64,000 nucleotides of DNA from Sinorhizobium kostiense (GCF_017874595.1 NZ_JAGILA010000009.1:1-64000); one strand, 5' to 3'; counted from the first letter of the stretch, positions 7,954-15,598 are shown. The notes: generated by a model from the sequence alone, not told the origin. A program made the numbers and translations.

Positions 7954-9560
7954 ATGACTGACATCATCACTGTTGCATTGAGCAAGCTCGACGCCGATCC
8001 GAGGAACGTGCGCAAGACCTACAGTGCCGAGGGCATCGAGGCGCTGGCAGCAAACATTCGAGCCGATGGCTACCGGCTTCTGCAAAACCTCGTTGTCCGT
8101 AAGGGCGATAAGAAGGGCCGCTATATCGTCGTCGCCGGTGGACGCCGATTGGCTGCGCTCAAGCTGTTGGCGGAGGCGGGCGAGATCACCAAGGATTACC
8201 CCGTCGAGTGCAAGGAACGCGAAGGGGAGATCGCCACGGAAATCAGCCTCGCGGAGAACGTCATGCGCGAGGAAATGCACCCGGTTGACCAGTACGAGGC
8301 ATTTGACGCACCGGCTAAACAAGGAAAAGGCATTGCCGACATTGCCGCCCGGTTCGGCACGACCGAAACCATCGTCCGCAAGCGGCTGGCTCTTGCCCGC
8401 GTTTCGCCGATCCTTTTGCAGCAGTTCCGCGACGAGGACATGAGCTTTGCGCAGCTATCGGCGTTCACGGTCAGCGATGATCACGAAATGCAGGTGACCG
8501 TCTGGAACTCGCTCACCTCTTGGAACCGCGACCCTCATTCAATCCGGCGAGTGCTGACCGAGGAAATGATTCCGGCGACGGACAAGCGCGTGCAGTTCAT
8601 CGGCGGGCTGGCTGCATATGAGGAAGCCGGTGGATCGGTAAAGCGCGATCTCTTTGACGACCGCAACGCGGTTACGCGATGAACGTCGCTTTGGTCGAAA
8701 AGTTGGTGGCTGAAAAGCTCGAGACGGCCGCCGCGACCGTTCGTGCCGAAGGCTGGAAATGGGTCGAGTGCTCCGCCACGGCCCCTGCCGGTTATCATGC
8801 GATGAAGCGCCACTATCCCGAGGCCTTCCTCTAAAGAAGATCAGGCGGCGCTTGATGCCACACAGGCGGAATATGACGAGCTTGCCGAGTTGATTGAAAG
8901 CGGCATAGCCGACGACGAGGCAGAGGCGAACTGTCCGACGTCGAAAAGCGGATCGACACTCTGAATGCCCGATCGGAAGCCTATAGCCCGGAGGCATTCG
9001 AACAGGCGGGAACCTTCGTGTTCCTCGACTATCACGGTCGGCTTGCCATCGAGCGCGGCTTTGTGAAGCCGGGAGAAGTCGAGTCGGCGGGAGATGAGGA
9101 CGAGGACGGCGAAGGCTTGCCGAGCGCCAGCGGCGCGGCAATGCCCAAGTCACCGAGCATCAGCCATTCCGCCGCGCTGATCGAGGACCTGACGGCTCAC
9201 AAGACCGCTGCCTTGCGTGTCGAACTGGTATCCGGACGTGGCGCTTGTTGCCGTCGTTCATGCGATGCTGCTGCGCGTGGCCTATCCGTACAATTCGGAG
9301 CAGAGCGCCCTACAGTTGTTGCTCACGCACGAACGGTTGGAGCCGTCGATGAAGGACGCCGAAAGCTGCAAAGGGTTTTCCGCCTTCAACGATCTTGCGG
9401 GCAACTATGGCCATCACCTGCCGGGAAATCCTGCCGATCTGTTCGATTGACTGTTGGAGCAGCCGCGAGACATGGTGCTGATGCTTCTCGCATTCGGCGC
9501 GGCGCACTCGGTCAATGCGGTGGAGAAGAAGTTTACAGATCTGGCCCACAATCATGTTGA
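7954..9560 (+). pseudogene. Large plasmid ParB-like (ParB/RepB/Spo0J nuclease-domain) protein, broken in several places
   Basis: The first 242 residues (7954-8682) are an intact ParB N-terminal domain: SKLDADPRNVRKTYSAEGIE, VVAGGRRLAALKLLAEAGEI and ISLAENVMREEMHPVDQYEA with a KorB-like helix-turn-helix (DIAARFGTTETIVRKRLALA). The rest of the gene is scattered over shifting frames: 8679-8834 (VEKLVAEKLETAAATVRAEG, ends TAA), 8838-8930, 8931-9225 (FVFLDYHGRLAIERGFVKPG), and 9217-9560 (NPDVALVAVVHAMLLRVAYP) with a further TGA at about 9450. At least four lesions are needed to rebuild one protein of some 530 residues, shorter than the roughly 700 expected. Family members accompany DUF736 and ArdC on rhizobial plasmids. 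Confidence 0.8.
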
Positions 9561-9632
9561 GGGGAGGCCCGACTCCCCTCCCCTCAAACTCCCCTTCCCG
9601 CCCGGGTGTTCTTGCGTTTCAGGAACTGTTAT

Positions 9633-9649
9633 GAAGCATATTGCTTCAG
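9633..9649. repeat. Near-palindrome GAAGCATATTGCTTCAG, copy 1
   Basis: GAAGCA-TAT-TGCTTC is a 15-base inverted repeat with a three-base centre. An identical 17-base copy (with the trailing AG) lies at 11857-11873, on the other side of the solitary repC and thermonuclease genes. Two exact copies in intergenic DNA suggest a protein-binding site; the protein is unknown. Confidence 0.55.
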
Positions 9650-9871
9650 CATTTTTGACTCAAGGCGGCGTCTTAAGATCAGCAAAAACGCGGCAAGCCA
9701 CTAAAAAATAAGGGCATTCTCGGTCTAGCACGCGCCTTACAGGCCGTTGCGTGTAGCACGTTGTTGCACCTTTTTGATCTATGAGGCTATTTTTCGAATG
9801 GCGGAATCAGTCGTGATTCCGGCGCTCACGCATCTGATCAAATTTCACGGAGATGACAGGCCCGACCAGAA

Positions 9872-9930
9872 AAGAAAAACCGCTCCCGAAGAAGTCCGGA
9901 AGCGGGGTCTATGAGTCAATAAATTAGCCG
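9872..9930 (-). ncRNA. ctRNA-like antisense RNA upstream of the solitary repC
   Basis: On the minus strand a consensus -35 hexamer TTGACA (plus 9959-9964) is followed at the right distance by an expected start near 9930. A terminator hairpin (stem CCGCT/AGCGG, inner CCG/CGG, 9880-9905) then leads into TTTTTCTTT (plus 9871-9879). The predicted RNA is about 58 nt, like the antisense RNA between repB and repC of repABC plasmids. The second ctRNA in this window has the same order (TTGAC, hairpin, TTTTTC). The -10 hexamer is weak. Calling it a replication control RNA is inference from this parallel. Confidence 0.6.
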
Positions 9931-9973
9931 AATTCTTTCTCGCAGACCCTCCCTTCCCTGTCAATTGTAAAAG

Positions 9974-9986
9974 CACCTTTTCGGTG
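9974..9986 (+). promoter_or_regulatory. CACC/GGTG hairpin in the repC leader
   Basis: CACC-TTTTC-GGTG can fold just before the solitary repC ribosome site. The repABC repC leader has the same element (CACC-GATTTT-GGTG, 17951-17964) at an equivalent place after the ctRNA. In repABC plasmids, leader folding that hides the repC start is part of ctRNA control. The role here is by analogy. Confidence 0.4.
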
Positions 9987-10026
9987 AACGGCGAAGCTTT
10001 GCCTGGTCCCTAAGTGGAGACGAGGA

Positions 10027-11304
10027 ATGGGGAATACCCAAATTCATCAGCGGCCAATCGGCCGCAGGATAACGCCGCAGCGTGCGCAATTCCGGCGTCT
10101 GGCAGAGTCGGCGGATATCGGAACCGTGACGCGTGCCCAATTGGCCGTGCTTGCTCAAAGCCTGACATGCACAGGGCTAATCAACGGGACCGAAAGCCAC
10201 CTGTTGGTGGCGCTGATCAATACGGTTCCCGCTGAATCATTCGACAGGGCCGGCCGTCCGATCGTATTCAAGTCGAACCAGCAACTGGCCTTCGAAATTG
10301 GCCGGTCGGTCGGTCGCGTCAGCCGCATGCTATCCAGCCTCTTCGACGCTGGCCTGATCACGATGCAGGACAGCGGCAACTACAAGCGCTATCCCATCCG
10401 CAATGGCGACGGCGAGATCACGGACGGTTGCGGAATCGACCTTCGCATCCTAATCGTCCGATATGCCGAGCTTGACGAGCTCGTGAGACAGGTTCGGGCT
10501 GAGAAGAAAGCCGCCGACGCGGCGCTACGGCGCTACCGCGGGGCGCTTCGCAATGCCCGCCATGCCCTTTCGACAGCAGCACAGCTTTCCGCGCAGGTAT
10601 TGGATCGCATCGGATCCCGCATCGAGCGTGTAAGCGATTTTGTTGGAGCTGCTGGCAAGGCCTCGAGCGGGATGCTGCGTCGCGCAACCGCCATTTTGGA
10701 GTGGCTTGCGGAGCGGATGATGCAGCTCCCGCGCCGATCGGCAGAAGCGCAAGAAGCGCAAAATATGACATGCCCGTATGTCGAAAACGGCATGCACAAA
10801 CAGATTACAACTCCTCATCCCTTTGACGAGAGTAATCACGAACGGCGTTCGGCTAACGCCGAACAACTCAGTTCGCCTAAGGCTGGCTCCGCCAGCGATT
10901 GGGCTTTTGAAGAAAGCCTGAGGCGAGGCCGGAGCGAAATCAACCAGCCACGGCGCTTACCGCAGGCAGTGGTGGAATTGCAAGACGTGCTTAGGGCGGT
11001 GCCAGCGTTGAAGACCTACGGGTTTGCCCCCAGCAGTTGGGCCGACCTAGCGCGGGCCGTGCCGCTGATGTGCCGGTTTGCCGGGATCTCCGAGGATGCC
11101 CGCGCCCGCGCGGTCGAGCAGATGGGCGAGCAGCAAGCCGCCGTCGCCGTCGCCGTGACACTTGAGAAGTACGACCGGCAGGAAGTCAGCTCGCCGGGAG
11201 GATATTTGCGGGCTATGACGGACCGCGCGGCCGCGGGCGAATTGCACCTCGCCCGCTCTGTCTTCGGGCTCGCCGCCCGAAATTCCATGGAGGTCAGACA
11301 TTGA
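10027..11304 (+). CDS. repC: Solitary RepC-type replication initiator
   Basis: The product is 425 residues with RepC features: an N-terminal winged-helix block (TGLINGTESHLLVALINTVP, FKSNQQLAFEIGRSVGRVSR, LFDAGLITMQDSGNYKRYPI), a helical middle and a C-terminal block (FAPSSWADLARAVPLMCRFA, EQMGEQQAAVAVAVTLEKYD, SSPGGYLRAMTDRAAAGELH) that matches the end of the repABC RepC at 18000-19214. RepC starts replication at an origin inside its own gene. No repA or repB precedes it; a ctRNA-like element does. It may be a second replicon on a cointegrate or a rescue initiator. ATG 10027 is preceded by GAGACGAGGA. Confidence 0.85.
   Translation: MGNTQIHQRPIGRRITPQRAQFRRLAESADIGTVTRAQLAVLAQSLTCTGLINGTESHLLVALINTVPAESFDRAGRPIVFKSNQQLAFEIGRSVGRVSRMLSSLFDAGLITMQDSGNYKRYPIRNGDGEITDGCGIDLRILIVRYAELDELVRQVRAEKKAADAALRRYRGALRNARHALSTAAQLSAQVLDRIGSRIERVSDFVGAAGKASSGMLRRATAILEWLAERMMQLPRRSAEAQEAQNMTCPYVENGMHKQITTPHPFDESNHERRSANAEQLSSPKAGSASDWAFEESLRRGRSEINQPRRLPQAVVELQDVLRAVPALKTYGFAPSSWADLARAVPLMCRFAGISEDARARAVEQMGEQQAAVAVAVTLEKYDRQEVSSPGGYLRAMTDRAAAGELHLARSVFGLAARNSMEVRH
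10745..10830. other. AT-richer segment inside repC, possible origin
   Basis: In RepC-type plasmids the replication origin lies in a poorly conserved, AT-rich central part of repC. Here the stretch with AAAATATGACAT...ATGTCGAAAACGG and ACAAACAGATTACAAC is clearly richer in A/T than its surroundings and includes GACAT-GCCCGT-ATGTC. Assignment rests on the family rule only. Confidence 0.35.
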
Positions 11305-11813
11305 GACGTAACGCTTTGCCGGCGCTTTTCGCCGCCCTTGTCATCATTCACGGTTCGGCGGAGGCCGCGGATTATTCCGGCCGTGCCCGCGTGATCGATG
11401 GCGACACCATCAGCATCCGGAATCAGCGAATCAGGATAGCGGCGATCGATGCTTGCGAGCGCGACCAGGCCGGATTGAAAGACGGGAAGTTATGGCGCTG
11501 TGGCGTCGCAGCTCGCAGCTATCTTGGGAAAATGATCGACGGCCGGCACGTTCGCTGCGACATCATCGATCAGGATCAGTATCGCCGCCTGGTGGGCCAG
11601 TGCTTCGTTGGAGACGTCGATATCGGCCTTGCGATGGTGAAAGCAGGACTGGCGGAGGCAATGCTACGGTATCTGCCGGCGACCCACTCGATCAACGAGG
11701 TCGAGTACGGCCAGACCGAGAACCGCGCCCGCGATAATGGCTTTGGCATGTGGTCGGCCGAGATCGAGAGCCCGCACGTCTATCGTCGTTCCAAACCTTC
11801 CGGGAACCAGTGA
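11301..11813 (+). CDS. Exported thermonuclease-family (SNase-like) protein
   Basis: TTG at 11301 overlaps the repC stop and begins a signal peptide (RRNALPALFAALVIIHGSAE-A). The mature part is a staphylococcal-nuclease-like fold: SGRARVIDGDTISIRNQRIR, IAAIDACERDQAGL, DQYRRLVGQCFVGDVDIGLA, MVKAGLAEAMLRYLP, ending RARDNGFGMWS. SNase-like proteins cut DNA or RNA with Ca2+; the Asp of DGDT and the Arg of the YRRLVGQ block are at family positions, though the classic second Arg-Glu set cannot be confirmed by eye. Such genes are common on rhizobial plasmids next to conjugation and replication genes. Predicted periplasmic. 170 residues, usual for the family. Confidence 0.8.
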   Translation: MRRNALPALFAALVIIHGSAEAADYSGRARVIDGDTISIRNQRIRIAAIDACERDQAGLKDGKLWRCGVAARSYLGKMIDGRHVRCDIIDQDQYRRLVGQCFVGDVDIGLAMVKAGLAEAMLRYLPATHSINEVEYGQTENRARDNGFGMWSAEIESPHVYRRSKPSGNQ

Positions 11814-12213
11814 CCCGCGAGATAGCCAATACGGAGCAGTGGCGCCGACGGCGTGCGAAGCATATTGCTTCAGTGTCACCGTCGGAACCGCCGCAAAACA
11901 CTGTTGATCAGGTCGCACAATTGCATCATATTGGTGCAAATTGTGCGGTTGGTACGTCGCTGAGAAACGGGGAAACGTTGCCAAAACGGTTCAAACCACA
12001 CTCCTTCAGGGCGGTTGCTTTTGACGCTCGTTCGCACGTCGACGCGGTCTACGCAAAGCGGACGCCACAAAAATTTCCCCGCCTTCGGCTTCCTCGCGAA
12101 GCAAATTTTTGCGTCCTCTCGCCTCCTCCGCTCACGCTCCGGCCTACGGTGCGCACTGCTTTCCGCCGTGCCTTTGGAACGATCATCGCAACCACGAAAG
12201 AGGAGTGAAAGAC
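11814..12213. other. Intergenic leader upstream of DUF736
   Basis: No supported gene. It contains copy 2 of the GAAGCATATTGCTTC palindrome (11857-11873) and, at about 12065-12120, the inverted-looking AAAAATTT...GAAGCAAATTTTTGCG. The last 40 bases carry the DUF736 ribosome site (AAAGAGGAGTG). The DUF736 promoter is probably here but was not resolved. Confidence 0.4.
11857..11873. repeat. Near-palindrome GAAGCATATTGCTTCAG, copy 2
   Basis: Exact 17-base repeat of the site at 9633-9649, in the leader of the DUF736 gene. The inverted symmetry suggests an operator for a dimeric plasmid regulator. Confidence 0.55.
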
Positions 12214-12546
12214 ATGAACATCACCAACTACATCCAGTTCGACGGCGACAACCTCGACACCGCAAAGGGCGCCGGCCTCATCTCCACTATCGACCGCGAC
12301 ATGGACATCAAGGTCGTGCCGTTCGAGTCCGACAATGAAAAGGCCCCGACGCACCGCGTCTACGCCAAGTCGCCGCGCGGCCATGACATCGAGGTCGGCG
12401 GCATCTGGAAGAAAGAGAACCAGGACGGTAAGCCGTACTACACCCTCTCGATCCGCAAGCTTCGCTACAACGCCAATCTCGGCCGGTTCCCCAGCCAGGA
12501 CGATGCCTCCCTGCAGGCGATCATCGAATGGGAACCCCGCGATTAA
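12214..12546 (+). CDS. DUF736 family protein
   Basis: The product is 110 residues: MNITNYIQFDGDNLDTAKGA, then ISTIDRDMDIKVVPFESDNE, KAPTHRVYAKSPRGHDIEVG and IWKKENQDGKPYYTLSIRKL with an acidic end. This is the DUF736 pattern (G-x-I, PThRVy, diEiGaaWkk, YlsvkLD). DUF736 proteins are small beta-rich proteins of unknown function found almost only on alphaproteobacterial plasmids and integrative elements, usually close to ArdC and ParB-like genes, as here. ATG 12214 follows GAGGAGTGAAAGAC, a strong ribosome site. It appears intact. Confidence 0.85.
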   Translation: MNITNYIQFDGDNLDTAKGAGLISTIDRDMDIKVVPFESDNEKAPTHRVYAKSPRGHDIEVGGIWKKENQDGKPYYTLSIRKLRYNANLGRFPSQDDASLQAIIEWEPRD

Positions 12547-12606
12547 TCCGCTCAGAGCGCCCGGCGAGCAGCCGGGCGCCCACCATTGAAGGCCGGAAAA
12601 TCCGGC

Positions 12607-12630
12607 AAAGTGCTGGATTTCCAGCACTTT
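12607..12630. promoter_or_regulatory. Perfect inverted repeat before the VbhA-Fic operon
   Basis: AAAGTGCTGG-ATTT-CCAGCACTTT is a perfect 10-base stem. It lies 60 bases after DUF736 and 36 bases before the antitoxin ATG. It could end DUF736 transcription (the loop is short, the U-run weak) or be the operator at which the toxin-antitoxin pair controls itself. Confidence 0.5.
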
Positions 12631-12665
12631 TCCTGCTAGGGTGGCCCGTAACTGGAGATTTGCCG

Positions 12666-12872
12666 ATGAACGTTCATTCCCGCCGTCCGGATCGTTCCCC
12701 GGAAGCCATCGAGAAGCGGCGTAAGGCCGTCGAGCAGGCGCGCGCTGCCAACATCCGGCAGGGCTATGTTCACGATCCGGTGCTCGAGGCGGCCAACGCC
12801 CGCTATGTCGCCGGCGACATTACCACGGAAGAATTTCGCGAAGAGATGCTGGCGCGCTTCAAGCGCGCCTGA
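12666..12872 (+). CDS. VbhA-like antitoxin of a Fic toxin
   Basis: A 68-residue helical protein, with IEKRRKAVEQARAANIRQGY then HDPVLEAANARYVAGDITTE. Without gaps it lines up with the Bartonella antitoxin VbhA as I remember it (shared R-R, G-x-x-x-D-P, V-x-G-x-x, E-x-x). In VbhA an inhibitory helix puts Ser20 and Glu24 into the Fic active site, the Glu pairing with the last Arg of the Fic motif. Here those positions are Ala28 and Gln32. It precedes the Fic gene by 52 bases, as expected for the pair. The call is family-level; the changed inhibitory residues are discussed as a finding. Confidence 0.8.
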   Translation: MNVHSRRPDRSPEAIEKRRKAVEQARAANIRQGYVHDPVLEAANARYVAGDITTEEFREEMLARFKRA

Positions 12873-12893
12873 TCTTCGATCAGTGATTTGAAC

Positions 12894-12923
12894 AAGCCGC
12901 CTGCATTCCCGGGCGGCTTTTTT
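12894..12923 (+). terminator. Rho-independent terminator between antitoxin and Fic toxin
   Basis: AAGCCGCC (12894-12901) pairs perfectly with GGCGGCTT (12912-12919) across a ten-base loop and is followed at once by TTTT (12920-12923). It stands directly before the toxin ATG at 12925, so it would cut toxin transcription relative to antitoxin and could also bury the toxin ribosome site. Confidence 0.7.
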
Positions 12924-12924
12924 C

Positions 12925-13986
12925 ATGAGGAATCGATTGGTAAACGAGCAGCCAAAGGGCTCTTACACCTACCCCGACGTTCCCGGCGATCCAGATCGCA
13001 CGGGCGTCTTGCGCAACAAACTCAGCCTGACGACGCATTCGGAATTGCGGCTGGCCGAATACGCGTTGACCAACATCCGGCTGATCGAGATAACCGGGGG
13101 ACGTGGGCCGAGCGGTAATTTCGACAAGGCGCATCTGAAGGCGATCCACGGTTATATCTTTCAGGATGTCTATGAATGGGCCGGTCATACGCGCAACGAG
13201 AGTCCCGTCGTTGATGGACAGCGCGTGGAGCCAATCGGCGGCCTCTCAAAGGGCGGCACTTCGTTCCTGCCCGGCTCGCGCATAGAAACGGGCTTGGACG
13301 AGGCGCTGAAGCCGATCCGAGATCCGCAGGCCCTTCGCAATGCGACGCCGGAGGAATTTGCTGAGCGCGCCGGAAAAGTCCTCTCGGAGCTGAACTATGT
13401 GCACCCTTTTCGGGAGGGAAACGGACGTGCCCAAGAGGCGCTGGTCTCGGCTGTAGGCCGTCATTACGGGCACGAGATCGACTTTTCCGTAATCACCAAG
13501 CCGCGCATGATCGAGACGTCGATCGAGACCACGAACGACCCGTCCAGTCCGGCAATGAAGCATGTGATTGAGGACGCGATGAACCCGGCCCGCAGGGAGG
13601 CCATCCGATCCGCATTCGAAGACTTGCGGGAGGCCGGTGAGGAGCCACTGCAACACAATGTTCGCACCGCATGCCAAGGCGAGGAGATCACAGGAACGGT
13701 TCTCGGCCACGACAATCGCGTCGCCAGCCTTGTGACTGATCAGGGAATTGTCGTCGCCGATCGCGCGGACCTTCCCGAGAGGCTGCCGGACGACGAGGAA
13801 ATCACCTTCACCGCCAGATCGGACTTTTCCCGAGTAAGGCGCGAGCAGTCGGCCCAGGAGGCGCAATCGCAGCCGGCGCCAGCGCGGCAATCACAGCAGG
13901 ACCATAATCCGGAGCTGAAGGCGATCGAGGCGCAAATGGCGGCACAGCGCAGTCGGGAGCGTGATGACGACGATCGCGAACGGTAA
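12925..13986 (+). CDS. Fic-domain toxin (VbhT-like AMP-transferase)
   Basis: The product is 353 residues. The Fic domain covers about residues 20-215: flap region near FDKAHLKAIHGYIFQDVYEW and the catalytic loop HPFREGNGRAQE at residues 160-171. The family motif is HxFx(D/E)GNGRxxR; catalytic His160, Phe162, Glu164 and Arg168 are present, but the last Arg is Glu171. A C-terminal part (about 225-300) reads like the extra domain of plasmid Fic proteins (EEITGTVLGHDNRVASLVTD) and ends in a charged, Gln-rich tail, without the relaxase or BID secretion domain of some relatives. Fic enzymes transfer AMP to target proteins such as gyrase. It is paired with the VbhA-like gene upstream, with a terminator in between. 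Confidence 0.85.
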   Translation: MRNRLVNEQPKGSYTYPDVPGDPDRTGVLRNKLSLTTHSELRLAEYALTNIRLIEITGGRGPSGNFDKAHLKAIHGYIFQDVYEWAGHTRNESPVVDGQRVEPIGGLSKGGTSFLPGSRIETGLDEALKPIRDPQALRNATPEEFAERAGKVLSELNYVHPFREGNGRAQEALVSAVGRHYGHEIDFSVITKPRMIETSIETTNDPSSPAMKHVIEDAMNPARREAIRSAFEDLREAGEEPLQHNVRTACQGEEITGTVLGHDNRVASLVTDQGIVVADRADLPERLPDDEEITFTARSDFSRVRREQSAQEAQSQPAPARQSQQDHNPELKAIEAQMAAQRSRERDDDDRER

Positions 13987-14205
13987 CCTGCCCACCGGCT
14001 CTTAAGCTGCAAGAGCTATCCGTGAGCAGGAGGCGCCGATGTTCTGCGCCCTCTCCTTCCGTTGGTGATTTGACGGACAAGCTACGATAGCCCCTCCCCC
14101 ACGCAACCGCTGGCGCGGTCCTCCACTCTGTTGCGGCCCTTCGTGTGCATGGGCTCGCTTCGGCTATCTCCGTTTTTTGCCGTCAACCAACGGAAGGAGA
14201 CGGCA

Positions 14206-15087
14206 ATGCAGAGCATGAAGGACACCTACCAGCGTATCACCGATGCCATCATCGAGCAGCTTGAAGCCGGAACAAAGCCGTGGATTCGGCCCTGGCGCGG
14301 AAACAGCCGCGGCTCCCTCGTTCCGCGCCGCGCCACAGGCGAAGCCTATCGCGGGATCAACGTCCTGATGCTGTGGCTCGCAAGCGAACTCGCCGGCTAC
14401 GAGGAAAACATCTGGATGACCTACCGCCAAGCTCAAGATCTCGGAGGCCAGGTCCGAAAGGGCCAGAAGGGTTCCCTCGTCGTCAAGTACGGCACCCTTA
14501 CCCCGAAGGAGCGCGAAGACGATGACGAACGCGCCATTCCCTACCTCAAGGGCTACACGGTCTTCAATGCCGAGCAGATCGAGTACCTTCCAGACCGGTT
14601 CTATCGACCGGCCGGCGAGCTGCCGGCGATGCCAGTTCCGCATCTCGAGACCGTCGAAACCTTCGTCCGCAACACCGGCGCGGTGGTCACCTACGGCGGA
14701 ACGACCGCCTGCTATCGTCCCGCCCCCGACGACATCCTCATGCCCGATCGGGCGCGCTTCGTCGACGAGGTTCACCTCTACTCGACCTTGCTTCACGAAG
14801 TGTCGCACTGGTCAGGCGCAAAGCATCGCCTCGAGCGTGACTTGAGCGGCCGATTCGGCAGTGAAAGCTACGCCATCGAGGAGCTGGTCGCGGAGCTCTC
14901 CGCTTCATTCCTCTGCGCCGATCTCGGAATGGCCCACGATCCTCGCGACAACACCGCCACCTACCTGGAAAGCTGGCTCAAGGCGTTGAAGAACGACAAG
15001 CGGGCGATCATCACCGCGGCCGCCAAAGCCCAGGCAGCAGCCGACTACCTTCACGGACTTCAAACGACTGGCATTCCGCCAATCTGA
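14206..15087 (+). CDS. ArdC-type antirestriction protein (ssDNA-binding plus zincin metallopeptidase)
   Basis: ATG 14206 follows GGAAGGAGACGGCA. The 293 residues have two parts: an N-terminal DUF1738/ssDNA-binding part (QRITDAIIEQLEAGTKPWIR, GINVLMLWLASELAGY, WMTYRQAQDLGGQVRKGQKG) and a C-terminal zincin-like peptidase with LLHEVSHWSGAKHRL, i.e. HExxH, followed by EELVAELSASFLCADLG. ArdC proteins protect incoming plasmid DNA from restriction during conjugation and bind single strands; the role of the peptidase is unproven. Sitting just before parS-repABC it is a typical early-transfer gene. It appears intact. Confidence 0.85.
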   Translation: MQSMKDTYQRITDAIIEQLEAGTKPWIRPWRGNSRGSLVPRRATGEAYRGINVLMLWLASELAGYEENIWMTYRQAQDLGGQVRKGQKGSLVVKYGTLTPKEREDDDERAIPYLKGYTVFNAEQIEYLPDRFYRPAGELPAMPVPHLETVETFVRNTGAVVTYGGTTACYRPAPDDILMPDRARFVDEVHLYSTLLHEVSHWSGAKHRLERDLSGRFGSESYAIEELVAELSASFLCADLGMAHDPRDNTATYLESWLKALKNDKRAIITAAAKAQAAADYLHGLQTTGIPPI

Positions 15088-15099
15088 TCCAGTGCAAAA

Positions 15100-15115
15100 G
15101 TTCCCCGCGGGGAAC
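15100..15115. promoter_or_regulatory. parS site 1
   Basis: GTTCCCCGCGGGGAAC is a perfect 16-base palindrome matching the repABC parS consensus GTTNNNNGCNNNNAAC. RepB binds such sites and RepA moves them. Confidence 0.85.
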
Positions 15116-15226
15116 CGCGTCGCGAACTTCGTCGCGTCCGGCTGCTTGTTAGTCGGGCCAGGCGGGCCTGCCCTATTTGCGTGGGATTCAGAATCTGGGG
15201 GCAGGGGGCGCCGTTGCCAGGAGCGA

Positions 15227-15242
15227 GTTCCCCGCGGGGAAC
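15227..15242. promoter_or_regulatory. parS site 2
   Basis: GTTCCCCGCGGGGAAC, identical to site 1 and starting 127 bases after it. The even grouping favours RepB loading along the region. Confidence 0.85.
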
Positions 15243-15326
15243 TATGAGAGCTAGTTTTTTTAGCTATGCTAGTGGAGTTCGAACGGCAGCCGGCGTAGCG
15301 CCAGTTTGATCCCGTCTGATGTTCAA

Positions 15327-15342
15327 GTTCTCCGCGGGGAAC
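15327..15342. promoter_or_regulatory. parS site 3
   Basis: GTTCTCCGCGGGGAAC has one mismatch (C to T at the fifth base) from sites 1, 2 and 4 but still fits the RepB consensus. It starts 100 bases after site 2. Confidence 0.8.
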
Positions 15343-15441
15343 TTGGCCGCAGCTTCGCCGTGGCTGCTGCGGTTCGCGGCACGGACGCGGGAATATCCAG
15401 GGCCTGGGGCGCAGCCTGCCCCATGTCCTTTGGTATGGGAA

Positions 15442-15457
15442 GTTCCCCGCGGGGAAC
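15442..15457. promoter_or_regulatory. parS site 4
   Basis: GTTCCCCGCGGGGAAC, a perfect palindrome about 190 bases before repA. With the other three it forms a parS cluster upstream of the operon; many repABC plasmids instead place parS downstream of repC. Confidence 0.85.
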
Positions 15458-15598
15458 TGTGCAGAGCCCAGCCATTCACATCTGATCTGAATTCACAGGC
15501 CACAATTGATGCGCCGGGCCGAATCGGAGTACCGGTTAGTTGCGGAGAAAACTCGAAATTGCGGGTTTTTGAGTAGTTATGGGGTTGTTAGCAGATCG

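Noticed and set aside
12607-12630. Inverted repeat as a terminator of DUF736
   Set aside because: The four-base loop and perfect stem fit a terminator, but only three T follow and the site is nearer the antitoxin start. It is reported as an undecided regulatory site instead.
13246-13890. Minus-strand ORF of 214 residues across the Fic gene
   Set aside because: Fic motifs are on the plus strand; the other strand has only low-complexity residues typical of GC-rich antisense frames.
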